Positions 36,724-46,100 are shown, numbered from the stretch's first letter. The stretch: 51,060 nt of DNA from Gammaproteobacteria bacterium (GCA_030621785.1 JAUXGZ010000004.1:1-51060); one strand, 5' to 3'. Made by a program: numbers and translations. Notes: generated by a model from the sequence alone, not told the origin.

Positions 36724-37578
36724 GCTGAAGCGGATCCCGGGGGAGACCAGGATCCAGTCGAGACGTTCTCCGAAGCCGGGGAAGGTGACCAGTCCTTCGC
36801 TGTCCGGCTGGTAGGTGTGCAGGTCCAGTTCGCGGGCAATCAGGCGCACTGCCGAATCCGGATCGTGCCAGTCGGTGTTGAAATCACCCATGATGACCAC
36901 CGGGCGGTTCCTGTCCTGCAGCGTGGATATCAGTTCTGTCGCCTGTTTGCGGCGGATCGATTCGCTGGCAAAATCGAGGTGGACGGAAACGATATCCACT
37001 TCGATACAGGGTTTGCCCGGCCAGGCGACGCTGGACACGACAAAGCCTTTCGGTATCGGTGACATGCCAGGTTTGAAAGTGACGGCCTGCGGGTTGCCGA
37101 GTTTCATTTTCGCCACCAGTGCGGTGCCGTAGGCCAGGCCCATGCCATCGACGTGTGTGCCACGCACCGACTGGTCAAAGGATCCGTGTTCAGCCAGAAA
37201 ATCCACATGGTCGAAACTACCGTTCCAGAAGGATCGGCTGTCTGCTTCCTGCAGGGATACCACATCGGGTGCTTCCCGTTTCAGCACCATGGCAATGGTG
37301 TCCAGATTGGTTTTCGTGGTGTCGGTACTCTGTAATAACTGGTGAAAGCTGTCACCACGGCCGTGCGCCATATTGAGTGTCATGACCCTGAGCCGGGATT
37401 CCCCCGCATTTTCATCTGCCTGCCCACCGGCTATCGCTTCGCCATGACTGCGCACCAGGGGTTCCGTACGACGTTCGGTTGTGGCGCAGGATGCCACCAG
37501 CAGCAGCAATAGCAGCAGGACCGACCTGCTGAAGCCGGTAGCGTGTGTTTTTCCGGTCGTGGTCAGGCTGACTGGCAT
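36631..37578 (-). CDS. Endonuclease/exonuclease/phosphatase family lipoprotein
   Basis: 315 residues: lipobox VASC after a leucine-rich signal, then the DNase I-like phosphatase fold. Motifs are LRVMTLNMAHGRG, VVSLQEAD, VDIVSVHLD, VVIMGDFNTDW and SDHLGVLSELV, which hold the metal-binding and catalytic residues. Envelope-anchored members act on phosphodiesters or phospholipids rather than DNA; the substrate is unknown. The ATG 37578 is 7 bases after the DUF5329 gene, so they are one operon. It overlaps the channel gene on the opposite strand. Confidence 0.85.
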   Translation of the reverse strand: MPVSLTTTGKTHATGFSRSVLLLLLLLVASCATTERRTEPLVRSHGEAIAGGQADENAGESRLRVMTLNMAHGRGDSFHQLLQSTDTTKTNLDTIAMVLKREAPDVVSLQEADSRSFWNGSFDHVDFLAEHGSFDQSVRGTHVDGMGLAYGTALVAKMKLGNPQAVTFKPGMSPIPKGFVVSSVAWPGKPCIEVDIVSVHLDFASESIRRKQATELISTLQDRNRPVVIMGDFNTDWHDPDSAVRLIARELDLHTYQPDSEGLVTFPGFGERLDWILVSPGIRFSSYRVVGDVVSDHLGVLSELVIDRSCPASGF

Positions 37579-37585
37579 ATAGAGC

Positions 37586-38020
37586 CTATTCTGATGGTGC
37601 CGGGCTTTGTTGTCTGCGATAGTTGCCCAGTTCATCCATGAGCCAGTCATGGGTGCGGAACTTACGCCCCTGATCGTCGATAATCCGATAGTCGCGACCG
37701 GTCATCAGGCTTTCCGTGGCGCACAGGTCGATGAATTCCTCGGGGGTTTCTATCTCGTCCCGAAAATGCCGGTACTTGTCCATAATGTGGCTGGCGGCTT
37801 CGACGGATGTGTGTTTGCTGAAGTTGCGTACGAATGTTACGTCGGAATTACGCACATAGTCGATCAGATGCAGGATCGTTCTGCTGCTGTCTTCATTCGG
37901 CGTCGCGGTGGCTGTCGTGCTTATGGCCAGGCAGGCGAGCAACAGCAGGCTGCTGAGTTGAATGGCAAACAGCCTGGCCGCGACCGGGCACAGGGCTGGG
38001 TTGGTGTGCTGGCACTGCAT
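37586..38020 (-). CDS. DUF5329 family periplasmic protein
   Basis: 144 residues with a signal peptide and a compact domain. The motif series IDYVRNSDVTFVRNF, AASHIMDKYRHF and ETPEEFIDLCATESLMTGRDY matches DUF5329, whose function is unknown. It contains a short C-terminal WLMDELGNYR helix. The gene is upstream of the phosphatase-fold lipoprotein gene in one operon. The start was kept at ATG 38020. Confidence 0.8.
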   Translation of the reverse strand: MQCQHTNPALCPVAARLFAIQLSSLLLLACLAISTTATATPNEDSSRTILHLIDYVRNSDVTFVRNFSKHTSVEAASHIMDKYRHFRDEIETPEEFIDLCATESLMTGRDYRIIDDQGRKFRTHDWLMDELGNYRRQQSPAPSE

Positions 38021-38206
38021 GTTTCTGTAACCCCGGATCTTGATGCTGAATGCCGTACAGGGTACCGCATGGCCGGCAGGTCAGGTAGTCTCGACGCGCC
38101 AGATGCCTGTCCCGGGAACCGGGGGCTGAAACCGGTCAACGCATTGGCATACAATACGGCCATGACGCTTCGCACACCGACACAGGCGGAACGGGCAGGG
38201 ATATGA

Positions 38207-38587
38207 ATGCCTGTTAAGCTGCTGTTTTCCATAATAGAGTCTCCGCAACACCCGAATTTCGGGGCGTTGTACGCGCGCCTGGGTATTGAAGAGATCAAGC
38301 CACGATCCGTGCGCGATGCCATCAAGCGACTCAAGCGGCAGAAGCCGGATTGCCTGGTGGCTGACTTCATCTATGGTTACGGTAACAATTACGCCGGGGT
38401 GAACGTCTGCAACCTGGATGTCCTGCTGTCCAGTTTGCAGAAATACTCACCGGAAACCCGTGTTATCGTGCTGGCGCAGAAGCAGGAGCAACAGTACGTG
38501 GCGAGGCTGGGCGAGTTGTTCACATTGCACCATGTGTTGGTCTACCCGGTATCCGAACAGCAGATCGAGGACGTATTGTTTCCATGA
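38207..38587 (+). CDS. Receiver-like (pseudo-response regulator) protein
   Basis: 126 residues resembling a receiver fold: alternating strands and helices with [14 protein letters not shown], where the phosphoacceptor aspartate would be expected, and RVIVLAQK and [17 protein letters not shown] later. The typical DD pair near the N-terminus is not evident and the DxxM pattern is altered, so phosphorylation is doubtful. The stop overlaps the RecQ start by ATGA, implying coupling. ATG 38207 has AGGGA 9 bases upstream. A 14-codon ORF ending right before it (38162-38206) lies in the leader. The function is unknown. Confidence 0.55.
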   Translation: MPVKLLFSIIESPQHPNFGALYARLGIEEIKPRSVRDAIKRLKRQKPDCLVADFIYGYGNNYAGVNVCNLDVLLSSLQKYSPETRVIVLAQKQEQQYVARLGELFTLHHVLVYPVSEQQIEDVLFP

Positions 38588-40470
38588 CCACCTACCAGGA
38601 TTCCTGTGAGGAAACGGGTGTTTTCCTGCCCGACAGCCGTCATACCGTGCACCCGGTGAACATGGCGAGCGCGCGTCAGGTACTCAACGATACGTTTGGC
38701 TACCATGATTTCCGCCACCACCAGTCAGATATTATTGCCAACCTTCTGGAAGGCGGAGATGCGCTGGTACTGATGCCCACCGGCGGCGGCAAATCGCTGT
38801 GTTTCCAGATTCCGGCCTTGCTGCGAGCCGGTACCGGCATCGTTATTTCGCCGTTGATTGCCCTGATGCAGGATCAGGTGGATGCGCTGCGCCAGCTCGG
38901 CCTGCGGGCCGCCTTTCTGAACTCCACACTGGACGGCCGCAGTCGACAGATGATCGAACAGGCCCTGCTCGATGGCGAGCTGGATCTGTTGTACATCGCT
39001 CCGGAGCGTTTGCTGACAGCGCACATGCAGGACCTTCTGCAGCGGGCGAGCATCTCGTTGTTCGCCATCGATGAAGCACACTGTGTGTCCCAGTGGGGGC
39101 ACGACTTCCGCAAGGAGTACCAGCAGCTGTCCGTACTGGCGGAGCGCTACCCCGGGGTGCCGCGTATCGCGCTGACCGCGACCGCGGACCAGCGCACCCG
39201 TGCTGAAATTATCGAGCAGCTCAGACTGCAGCAGGCGGCCGTATTCATCAATAGTTTCGACCGGCCCAATATTCGCTATTACATCAGCGAGGGTCGCAAT
39301 CCGCGCGAGCGTTTGTGGCGTTTCATCCAGGCCGAACACCCCGGCGACGCCGGTATCGTGTACTGCCTGTCGCGCAACAAGGTGGAGCAGGTGGCCGACT
39401 GGTTGTGCGGCAAGGGGCGGGTGGCGCTGGCGTACCACGCCGGGCTGCCGGAGCGGATGCGTCGCGAGCATCAGCAGCGCTTCCTGCAGGAGGACGGCGT
39501 CGTCATCGTCGCCACCATCGCCTTCGGTATGGGTATCGACAAGCCCGACGTGCGCTTCGTGGCGCACCTCAACTTGCCGAAAAGTGTTGAGGCTTATTAT
39601 CAGGAAACCGGACGTGCCGGACGTGACGGCCAGCCAGCCGATGCCTGGATGGCGTATAACCTGCAGGATGTCATCATGCTGCGGAAGATGATGAATGACA
39701 GCGACGCCGACGACTGCTTCAAGCGGGTCTCCAGCCACAAGCTGGAAACCATGCTTGGCCTGTGTGACCTCACCAGCTGTCGCCGCCAGGCGCTGCTGGC
39801 CTACTTCAACGAGCACCTGGATGAGCCTTGTGGTAACTGTGACACCTGCCTCGAACCACCGCGGACCTGGGATGCCACCGAGGCGGCGCAGAAGGCGCTG
39901 TCGTGCGTGTTCCGGACCGGTCAGCGCTTCGGTGTCAATTATGTGGTTGAAGTGCTGCTCGGCAAGGAGGATGCACGCATCCAGCGCAACGGCCATCAAC
40001 GTGCCACTACTTTCGGCATCGGGCGCGAGCACAACGCCACCGAGTGGCGTAGCATCTTTCGCCAGTTGATCGCCCAGGCCTACCTCGACATTGATCCCGA
40101 CGGACACGGTTCCATGCAGTTGACGGAGAAGGCACGACCGCTGTTACGCGGGGAGGCCCGGTTGCAACTGCGACACCAGCCCGGGCCGGAGAAAAAAGCG
40201 CGCCGGGAAAGATCGTCGCGTCCGGTAGTGGAGTTACAGCCAGACGACCAGTCACTGTTCGAAGCATTGCGCGCGCACCGCCTGCAGCTCGCCAAACAGC
40301 AGGGCGTGCCGCCCTACGTTATTTTCCACGACAGCACGTTGGTTGAAATGGCTGCTCGCCGGCCACACAGTGAGGCAGAACTGCGCGGCATTACTGGTGT
40401 AGGTGAGACCAAGCTGGACCGTTTCGGGCGCAGTTTTATCGAGCTCATCGCGGCTCACGCGGACCCGTAG
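38584..40470 (+). CDS. recQ: ATP-dependent DNA helicase RecQ
   Basis: 628-residue SF2 helicase. Motif I is PTGGGKS, motif II DEAH, and the HQSDII segment is the Q-like motif. The C-terminal zinc-binding region ([16 protein letters not shown]) and winged helix precede an HRDC domain ([19 protein letters not shown]...[14 protein letters not shown]). It unwinds recombination and replication-fork intermediates. The first 26 residues before MASARQVL have no family match, so a start at 38662 is possible, but the ATGA overlap with the receiver-like gene supports ATG 38584. Confidence 0.95.
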   Translation: MTTYQDSCEETGVFLPDSRHTVHPVNMASARQVLNDTFGYHDFRHHQSDIIANLLEGGDALVLMPTGGGKSLCFQIPALLRAGTGIVISPLIALMQDQVDALRQLGLRAAFLNSTLDGRSRQMIEQALLDGELDLLYIAPERLLTAHMQDLLQRASISLFAIDEAHCVSQWGHDFRKEYQQLSVLAERYPGVPRIALTATADQRTRAEIIEQLRLQQAAVFINSFDRPNIRYYISEGRNPRERLWRFIQAEHPGDAGIVYCLSRNKVEQVADWLCGKGRVALAYHAGLPERMRREHQQRFLQEDGVVIVATIAFGMGIDKPDVRFVAHLNLPKSVEAYYQETGRAGRDGQPADAWMAYNLQDVIMLRKMMNDSDADDCFKRVSSHKLETMLGLCDLTSCRRQALLAYFNEHLDEPCGNCDTCLEPPRTWDATEAAQKALSCVFRTGQRFGVNYVVEVLLGKEDARIQRNGHQRATTFGIGREHNATEWRSIFRQLIAQAYLDIDPDGHGSMQLTEKARPLLRGEARLQLRHQPGPEKKARRERSSRPVVELQPDDQSLFEALRAHRLQLAKQQGVPPYVIFHDSTLVEMAARRPHSEAELRGITGVGETKLDRFGRSFIELIAAHADP

Positions 40471-40504
40471 TACCAACAGACACGGCCGGCCAGAGGATGA
40501 GATT

Positions 40505-40930
40505 ATGATCGAGTATGTATTCTTTCACCGCCAGCCGCTGGAGCTGTTTCTGCGCTTCCTCACTGACCGCGGGCTGGAACCCGGGCGTCAGGATCACGAG
40601 GATCGCTTCGAGGTGTTGTTGCCGGAGGATCTTGACGATGCCCTGGCCGACCTGGTCGACGAGCAGTACGATCGAATGATGGAACTGGAAGGCGATCTTA
40701 CCGACCAGGAACAGGCTGATGGTAGCGGTGAGTTCGAGGCCGGTGGAGTGGTGGTGACCCTTAACGACGGCACCAGCGTGTACGCTTGTCTGGATGCCCA
40801 ACTACTGGCGCGCGTGCTGGCGGTGGTGACGCCGCAGGAGTTCGGCACGATTGTGAACGCCATTGCGGACGCGGTAGAAAACCGCGAACTGCGTTCCCGC
40901 TGCCAGCAGTTGCGGGACGGGGACGCCTGA
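40505..40930 (+). CDS. Conserved hypothetical protein (acidic, 141 aa)
   Basis: 141 residues, acidic, beginning MIEYVFFHRQPLELF. No known domain was recognised. LPEDLDDALADLVDEQYDRMMELE and a helical C-terminus LLARVLAVVTPQEFG suggest a mostly helical fold. ATG 40505 has GAGG about 10 bases upstream; the frame opens earlier, over recQ. The region after it contains an ACGGGCG/CGCCCGT inverted repeat (40930-40967) with only TTTC following. Confidence 0.55.
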   Translation: MIEYVFFHRQPLELFLRFLTDRGLEPGRQDHEDRFEVLLPEDLDDALADLVDEQYDRMMELEGDLTDQEQADGSGEFEAGGVVVTLNDGTSVYACLDAQLLARVLAVVTPQEFGTIVNAIADAVENRELRSRCQQLRDGDA

Positions 40931-41058
40931 CGGGCGAACCAGGCGGAGCGCGCAGCCGTCCGCCCGTTTCACCCCGCTCGGGATGAGAGGACGGCACCTG
41001 CCGGATTCCATTGGATAGTAGTAGATTTCGCGCAAATTAGTATAGATAATGCCCGGCT

Positions 41059-41694
41059 ATGCAATGCCAGCCGCGAAATTCCCCCGCCACCACGCTGGTC
41101 GCCTGCCACGAATGCGATTCCCTGTACCGGTTTGAGCCACTGGTGCCGGGCGCTACGGCGCGCTGCGGCTGTTGCGGTGCAGTATTGTTGCGCTATCCCA
41201 GGGGCGGGCTGACACGAGCCATCGCGCTGTATACCACGGCACTGCTCCTGCTGCTGCTGGCCAACGCCTTTCCCTTTCTGACGCTGGAGATTTCCGGGCG
41301 CCAGGAAGTGACTACCATCCTGGGGGCTTCCATCGCCCTGTACAGGCAGGGCATGGGCGAGCTGGCGGTCGTGGTATTGATCACCACGGTACTTGGACCG
41401 GCATTGCTGATTTCCAGCTCGCTGTATGTCACCTTTTCGGTGCACATGCGGCGCTATTTGCCGTTTACCCGCACACTGCTGAGCTGGATCAGTGATCTTG
41501 CTCCCTGGGTAATGCTGGATGTGTTTATGCTGGGGGTGCTGGTCGCGTTTGTGAAACTGGGCAATATGGCAACCATGCATGTAGGTCTGTCGCTGTACGC
41601 ATTTGTCGGCCTGATCCTGGTTTCCGCGGCCGCCTCAGCTGCATTCGACCCGCATATGTTGTGGCAGCAGCTCGACTACCGGAAGAAAAGCTGA
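41059..41694 (+). CDS. pqiA: Paraquat-inducible protein A, first half-size subunit
   Basis: 211-residue inner-membrane protein of the PqiA/LetA family. A cytosolic zinc motif pairs CHECD with CGCC near the N-terminus. Four membrane segments follow, and the conserved loop is TILGASIALYRQGMGELAVVV. E. coli PqiA is one protein of about 417 residues with two such domains; here it is split into two genes. No Shine-Dalgarno precedes ATG 41059, while TATAGATAAT lies directly upstream, so initiation may be near-leaderless. The partner gene follows after one base. Confidence 0.9.
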   Translation: MQCQPRNSPATTLVACHECDSLYRFEPLVPGATARCGCCGAVLLRYPRGGLTRAIALYTTALLLLLLANAFPFLTLEISGRQEVTTILGASIALYRQGMGELAVVVLITTVLGPALLISSSLYVTFSVHMRRYLPFTRTLLSWISDLAPWVMLDVFMLGVLVAFVKLGNMATMHVGLSLYAFVGLILVSAAASAAFDPHMLWQQLDYRKKS

Positions 41695-41695
41695 C

Positions 41696-42304
41696 ATGCG
41701 CGCCCGGGACTTCGGCCTGGCAAGTTGCCATACCTGCGGACTGGTGGTGAAGCTTCCCGCGGTGGGTCATGTACATTGTCCACGCTGTGCCTCACCGGTG
41801 CACTCGCGCAAGGTAAACAGTCTGAGTACCAGCTGGGCGCTGCTGTTGGCGGCCATGATTGCCTATGTGCCGGCCAACCTGTTCCCGGTCATGAGCGTGG
41901 TCTCGTTCGGCAAGCGGCAGTCCGACACCATCCTAAGCGGCGTGATTTACCTGTTCGTACACGGCGACTGGCCACTGGCACTGATCGTTTTTGTCGCCAG
42001 TGTACTGGTGCCGTTGCTCAAGATGATTGCGTTGACCTATTTGCTGGTGACGGTGCAGCGCAAGTCGTACCTGCGCCACCAGCAGCGCACCCGTTTGTAC
42101 CGCATCGTGGAACTGGTGGGACGCTGGTCAATGGTGGACATCTTTGTGGTTGCTTTGCTGGCCGCGCTGGTCAATATTGGCAATCTTGCCACCATCGAAC
42201 CGGGTGCCGGTGCCATTGCGTTTACAACGGTGGTCGTACTCACCATGCTTGCTGCAGCAAACTTCGATCCACGGCTGATCTGGGATCATCAGGGAGAAAA
42301 ATAA
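41696..42304 (+). CDS. pqiA: Paraquat-inducible protein A, second half-size subunit
   Basis: 202-residue member of the same family: zinc motif CHTCG/CPRCA near the N-terminus and four membrane helices, with GVIYLFVHGDWPLALIVF and a VDIFVVALLAALV segment. It corresponds to the C-terminal half of E. coli PqiA. Together with the upstream subunit it would form the inner-membrane partner of the MCE protein PqiB for lipid transfer. Start ATG follows the previous stop after one base; its own stop overlaps pqiB (TAATG). Confidence 0.9.
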   Translation: MRARDFGLASCHTCGLVVKLPAVGHVHCPRCASPVHSRKVNSLSTSWALLLAAMIAYVPANLFPVMSVVSFGKRQSDTILSGVIYLFVHGDWPLALIVFVASVLVPLLKMIALTYLLVTVQRKSYLRHQQRTRLYRIVELVGRWSMVDIFVVALLAALVNIGNLATIEPGAGAIAFTTVVVLTMLAAANFDPRLIWDHQGEK

Positions 42305-43938
42305 TGGCTTCATCGAGGGAACCGGTCGATCTGGACAATGTACCGGAGGCGGAGGTAGATACCGAGCACAAAGGCTTTCCCGTTGTATGGTTGCTGCCGA
42401 TCGTGGCCCTGGTGGTGGGCGGCTGGCTGTTCTACAAGACCATGTCCGAGAAAGGTCCGGAAATTACCATTGTTTTCAATAATGCAGAGGGTATCGAGGA
42501 AGGCAAGACCAAGATCAAGTTCCGCGATGTGACCCTGGGCCAGGTGGACCGGGTAGACCTTAGCGATGACCTGAAATCGGTGGTGCTGGTTGCGACCATG
42601 AGCCCGGGAGTCAAACATTATCTTACCGATGCCAGCCGTTTCTGGGTGGTGAAGCCGCGCGTCGGCGCGGGCGGGGTAAGCGGTCTGGGCACCCTGTTGA
42701 GTGGTGCCTACATCGCCTTTGAACCATCAACAGAAGGGAAGTCGCAAAAGAAATTTACCGGGCTGGAGAAACCCCCGGTCATATCGATCGACAAGAAAGG
42801 CACCAAATACCATTTGAAGGCCGATTCCCTTGGATCCATGTCGATCGGTGCGCCGGTCTATTTCCGGCAACTGGACATCGGCGAGGTCACCGGCTACCAA
42901 TTGGCGGATGACTACAGCCATGTGGATATCGGTATTTTCGTCGAGTCACCCTATGACAAGTACGTGCGTACCGGCACCCGCTTCTGGAACGCCGGCGGGG
43001 TCAGCCTTTCCATGACCGCTTCGGGGGTCAAGCTGGAGATGGAGTCACTGATTTCCCTGTTGGGCGGTGGTGTTGCCTTCGAGACCCTGCCCGAGTTTAC
43101 GGACTCGCCCCCCGCACCGGCTGAAACCATGTTTTCCCTGTACGAGAACCGTACCCGGAGTCTGGAGCAGCCGATTACCCGGGTGGTTACCTACATGCTT
43201 AAATTCACAGGTACCGTGCGTGGCCTCAGCGAAGGGGCGCCGGTGGAATACCGTGGACTGCGCATCGGCACGGTAAAGGCCATCGAGCTGGGTGAAGATC
43301 CGCTGCACCAGGGCATCCTTGTTCCGGTGGTGCTGATCGACATCGAACCACAGCGCACGATGGCTTACAAGGAGGTTAGCGCTACCAGCAAGAGGGAAGT
43401 CACAGCGCTGGAAAAGAATCCGCACAAGCGTATCGCAGAACTGGTGAAAAAGGGCTTGCGTGCACGCCTGCAGAGCGGCAATCTGGTTACCGGACAGCTA
43501 TTTGTCGACCTGGATTACTTCCCCGATGCAGCCCCCGCTGAGGTGCTGACGGCGGGCTTGTATCCCGAGCTGCCCACGGTTCCAAATTCGCTGGAAGGTA
43601 TCCTTGCCAGCGTCAACCGCATACTAGACCGGGTCGAAAAAGCCGATCTGCAGGGTACGCTGGTAAATCTCAATCAGCTGATGGTATCCACCAATAATCT
43701 GGTTGGCGAGCTGGAAAAGAAAACACCAGAACTGGCAAGCGAGCTGAGCACCACCCTGAAAACGGCCAACAGCGCACTGGTTAAGCTGGAATCGGCGGTT
43801 TCCCCGGACGGTGCGATTGGCAGTCAGGTACAGGATGCCTTGCGCGAAATCAGTTCGGCAGCACGTTCCATCCGGGTCATGGCGGAATATCTGGAGCGCC
43901 ATCCGGATTCACTGTTAAAGGGTAAAGGCGCACCATGA
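42304..43938 (+). CDS. pqiB: MCE-domain lipid transport protein PqiB
   Basis: 544 residues. One N-terminal membrane helix (about 26-45) is followed by three MCE domains (about 50-140, 165-255 and 285-420), each starting with a strand like ITIVFNNAEGIEEGKTKIKF, and a C-terminal helical region with LAQ-type heptads that builds the needle. PqiB hexamers form a tunnel across the periplasm for phospholipids. The frame extends upstream over pqiA, but ATG 42304 fits the family length (546 in E. coli). The last four bases overlap pqiC (ATGA). Confidence 0.94.
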   Translation: MASSREPVDLDNVPEAEVDTEHKGFPVVWLLPIVALVVGGWLFYKTMSEKGPEITIVFNNAEGIEEGKTKIKFRDVTLGQVDRVDLSDDLKSVVLVATMSPGVKHYLTDASRFWVVKPRVGAGGVSGLGTLLSGAYIAFEPSTEGKSQKKFTGLEKPPVISIDKKGTKYHLKADSLGSMSIGAPVYFRQLDIGEVTGYQLADDYSHVDIGIFVESPYDKYVRTGTRFWNAGGVSLSMTASGVKLEMESLISLLGGGVAFETLPEFTDSPPAPAETMFSLYENRTRSLEQPITRVVTYMLKFTGTVRGLSEGAPVEYRGLRIGTVKAIELGEDPLHQGILVPVVLIDIEPQRTMAYKEVSATSKREVTALEKNPHKRIAELVKKGLRARLQSGNLVTGQLFVDLDYFPDAAPAEVLTAGLYPELPTVPNSLEGILASVNRILDRVEKADLQGTLVNLNQLMVSTNNLVGELEKKTPELASELSTTLKTANSALVKLESAVSPDGAIGSQVQDALREISSAARSIRVMAEYLERHPDSLLKGKGAP

Positions 43939-44558
43939 GGGACAAAATGATGAATACACGGCGTTACTGGTTGCTTCTCGTGCTGGTGCTGGTTCAGGCC
44001 GGTTGCAGTATTGGCGGGCCTTCCCGGCCTTCCGAATTTTATGTGCTGAATGCCGAGCCGGGTACACCGATAGCCGGTGCTGCCAACCGACAGCTTGTGA
44101 TCGGCCTGGGTCCGGTATCGCTGCCCGATATTCTGGATCGACCGCAGATCGTGACACGCCCTGACTCGAACCGTATTACGCTTGCAGAGTTCGATCGCTG
44201 GGGCGGGGATCTGAACAAGGCGCTGGTCCGGGTATTGAGTCAGAATCTGATGAGTCGCCTGAATACAGATCGTGTTCTGCCTTATCCCTGGTCAAGCACC
44301 GGCAACCCCGATTTTCAGGTTGCCGTGCGGTTCTTCCGTTTCGACGGTGAACCGGGCAAGAGCACCCGCGTAGAAGGCGTCTGGCGATTGCTGAACGGTT
44401 CCGGACATTGCGAGTATTCGACGCAGCGTTTCCGTATCGAGAAGCAGCCTGCCGGTGATGGATACGCTGAATTTGTCGCAGCCATGAGTGACTCGGTTGC
44501 AGATCTCAGTCAGCAGATTGCCGAAAAGATTGCCACGACACAGTCAGGCTGCGAGTAA
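43935..44558 (+). CDS. pqiC: Outer-membrane lipoprotein PqiC (YmbA)
   Basis: 207 residues with lipobox QAGC and then the ABC-type transport auxiliary domain: PSEFYVLNAEPG, IGLGPVSLPDILDRPQIVTR and FDRWGGDLNKALVRVLSQNL. PqiC forms an outer-membrane ring that docks the PqiB needle. The ATG overlaps the pqiB stop; in-frame ATGs at 43947 and 43950 are possible starts. It is followed 6 bases later by an OmpA-family gene. Confidence 0.92.
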   Translation: MRDKMMNTRRYWLLLVLVLVQAGCSIGGPSRPSEFYVLNAEPGTPIAGAANRQLVIGLGPVSLPDILDRPQIVTRPDSNRITLAEFDRWGGDLNKALVRVLSQNLMSRLNTDRVLPYPWSSTGNPDFQVAVRFFRFDGEPGKSTRVEGVWRLLNGSGHCEYSTQRFRIEKQPAGDGYAEFVAAMSDSVADLSQQIAEKIATTQSGCE

Positions 44559-44564
44559 TAAACC

Positions 44565-45221
44565 ATGCACTTATACCGATTTCGCGTCGTTGCACTTACT
44601 GCAGTCATTACACTGACGGTCGGTGGTTGCCAGACGATCGATCCCTATACCGGGGAACAGAAAACCAGTGATACCACCAAGGGGGCGGGTATCGGTGCTG
44701 CCGGTGGCGCAATTGTTGGCGCCATCTTCGGTGGTCGCAAGGGTGCGCTGATCGGAGCCGGCATTGGCGCGCTGGGTGGTGGTCTGGTAGGTAACTATAT
44801 GGATCGCGAGGAAGCCAAATTGCGGGCCCGCCTGCAGGGTACCGGCGTCAGCGTGACGCGGGTCGGGGATACTGTGATTCTCAATATGCCGGGCAACGTG
44901 ACTTTTGCCACCGATTCGGCTGATATCTCGTCCAGTTTCTACCAGGTGCTGGATTCGGTGGGGCTGGTGATCAACGAATTTGAAAAGACCTACGTGGATG
45001 TCATCGGGCACACGGACAATACCGGCAAACCGGAATACAACCAGCAGCTGTCTGTTCGCCGGGCGGACAGTGTCGCCCGCTACCTGGAAAGCCAGCAGGT
45101 GTTGCCGCAACGGATTGTAACCCGGGGTGCGGGTCAGGATGAGCCGGTCGCAAGCAATGACACGCCGGAAGGCCGGACACTGAACCGCCGGGTCGAGATC
45201 CGGCTGACGCCGCTGACCTAG
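44565..45221 (+). CDS. OmpA-family lipoprotein with glycine zipper (YiaD-like)
   Basis: 218 residues. Lipobox VGGC, a glycine-zipper segment (GAGIGAAGGAIVGAIFGG and onward, about 40-80) and a C-terminal OmpA domain with GHTDNTGKPEYNQQLSVRR and GAGQDEPVASN...NRRVEI, which binds diaminopimelate in murein. It may anchor the Pqi complex or stabilise the envelope. Its 6-base distance to pqiC suggests co-transcription. A GGCTC/GAGCC hairpin follows (45232-45245) with a poor T-run. Confidence 0.87.
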   Translation: MHLYRFRVVALTAVITLTVGGCQTIDPYTGEQKTSDTTKGAGIGAAGGAIVGAIFGGRKGALIGAGIGALGGGLVGNYMDREEAKLRARLQGTGVSVTRVGDTVILNMPGNVTFATDSADISSSFYQVLDSVGLVINEFEKTYVDVIGHTDNTGKPEYNQQLSVRRADSVARYLESQQVLPQRIVTRGAGQDEPVASNDTPEGRTLNRRVEIRLTPLT

Positions 45222-45231
45222 CCTGTTTTCC

Positions 45232-45248
45232 GGCTCAAGAGAGCCTTC
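45232..45248 (+). terminator. Possible weak terminator after the pqi operon
   Basis: GGCTC (45232-45236), loop AAGA and GAGCC (45241-45245) form a 5-base stem, followed by TTCCC rather than a real T-tract. Support is low. Confidence 0.3.
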
Positions 45249-45324
45249 CCGCGAGCACGAGCAGTGTTCTTTCTATAATAAATACAATAAAATCAATAAG
45301 TTGAATCTTCATCTTTTTCGTATA

Positions 45325-45338
45325 TAGACATTCGTCTA
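45325..45338. promoter_or_regulatory. Palindrome upstream of the first yceI promoter
   Basis: TAGAC (45325-45329) and GTCTA (45334-45338) flank ATTC, 10 bases before the minus-35 element. Its position is right for an operator or activator site. It does not match the GACCGGTC motif near the tetR gene. Confidence 0.4.
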
Positions 45339-45348
45339 GTTGTGCTGG

Positions 45349-45376
45349 TTGACATCTTGGGATGAAAGTATATTAT
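45349..45376 (+). promoter_or_regulatory. Sigma-70 promoter of the first yceI gene
   Basis: TTGACA (45349-45354) is a perfect minus-35 and TATTAT (45371-45376) matches five of six minus-10 bases, with a 16-base spacer. Transcription would begin near 45383, giving a leader of about 31 bases with a GAGGTG ribosome-binding site before ATG 45414. Confidence 0.75.
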
Positions 45377-45413
45377 AAAACGCTAATATGATTATGCGTT
45401 GTAGAGGTGTCAT

Positions 45414-46097
45414 ATGAGTATCAGAATCTGGTTACGTCGTTCAGCTGCGCCGTTACTGCTACTGGCAAATATTGTGTCGTCCCCGGCGATGGCACTGGGA
45501 GACGGGAAGCTGTGTGCTGCCTTTGCGGATGGCAAGGTGGATCAGTCGATACTGAGTACCATGTTGAATGCCGCCGAGCGCGGGAACCTGTTCCGCATCG
45601 AGGCTTCGACCTCGAAGGTTGGTTTTTGCGTCGATACCACACTCACGCGGGTCGAAGGCACGTTTGGCGACTTCCAGGGCGGCATGGTACTCGACCAGCC
45701 GGACAGTCATGACGGTCAGACTCTGGTGGCGATTCAATCCGCCAGCCTGACCACCGGCGATCAGGTGGTTGGCAAGCTGATTAAAAGCGGGCAGTTCTTC
45801 GATGTAGAAAATTACCCGGAAATCCTGTTCGTCAGCAAAGGTTTTGAATGGATCAGTAACACCAGTGCCCTAATGCAGGGGGACCTGACTATGCACGGTG
45901 TTACCCGGGAGGTGACCTTTACTGTGCAGTTGCTGAAAGAGAAGGGGCGGGTAGACGATAACGACGTTCTGGTCAAGGCAAGCACCACCCTGAGCCGTTC
46001 CGACTTCGGCATGGATTCCATGCCCCTGCTCATCAGCGATAACGTTCAGCTGTGCATGACGGTGCGCGCGCGCCGATATAACGCCACGGAAACCTGA
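45414..46097 (+). CDS. YceI-family periplasmic protein
   Basis: 227 residues with a signal peptide cut near AMALGD and a YceI lipocalin-like domain: KVGFCVDTTLTRVEGTFGDFQGG, FFDVENYPEILFVSKG and GDLTMHGVTREVTFTV. YceI-like proteins bind polyisoprenoid or amphiphilic lipids in the periplasm. Three cysteines (in KLCAA, VGFCV, QLCMT) may form a disulfide. It has its own strong promoter and ends at a strong terminator. A second YceI gene lies just beyond a tetR gene. Confidence 0.86.
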   Translation: MSIRIWLRRSAAPLLLLANIVSSPAMALGDGKLCAAFADGKVDQSILSTMLNAAERGNLFRIEASTSKVGFCVDTTLTRVEGTFGDFQGGMVLDQPDSHDGQTLVAIQSASLTTGDQVVGKLIKSGQFFDVENYPEILFVSKGFEWISNTSALMQGDLTMHGVTREVTFTVQLLKEKGRVDDNDVLVKASTTLSRSDFGMDSMPLLISDNVQLCMTVRARRYNATET

Positions 46098-46100
46098 TAG

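Noticed and set aside
38162-38206. 14-codon leader peptide before the receiver-like gene
   Set aside because: The ATG falls near a TACAAT-based start site and the stop touches the next ATG, but there is no codon bias or regulatory hairpin; a plain leader is simpler.
38725-40107. 460-codon open frame antisense to recQ
   Set aside because: It is a shadow of the high third-position G+C of recQ; the sense product is unambiguous.
40930-40970. Rho-independent terminator after the 141-residue protein gene
   Set aside because: The ACGGGCG/CGCCCGT arms are 24 bases apart and are followed only by TTTC, so the hairpin is unconvincing.
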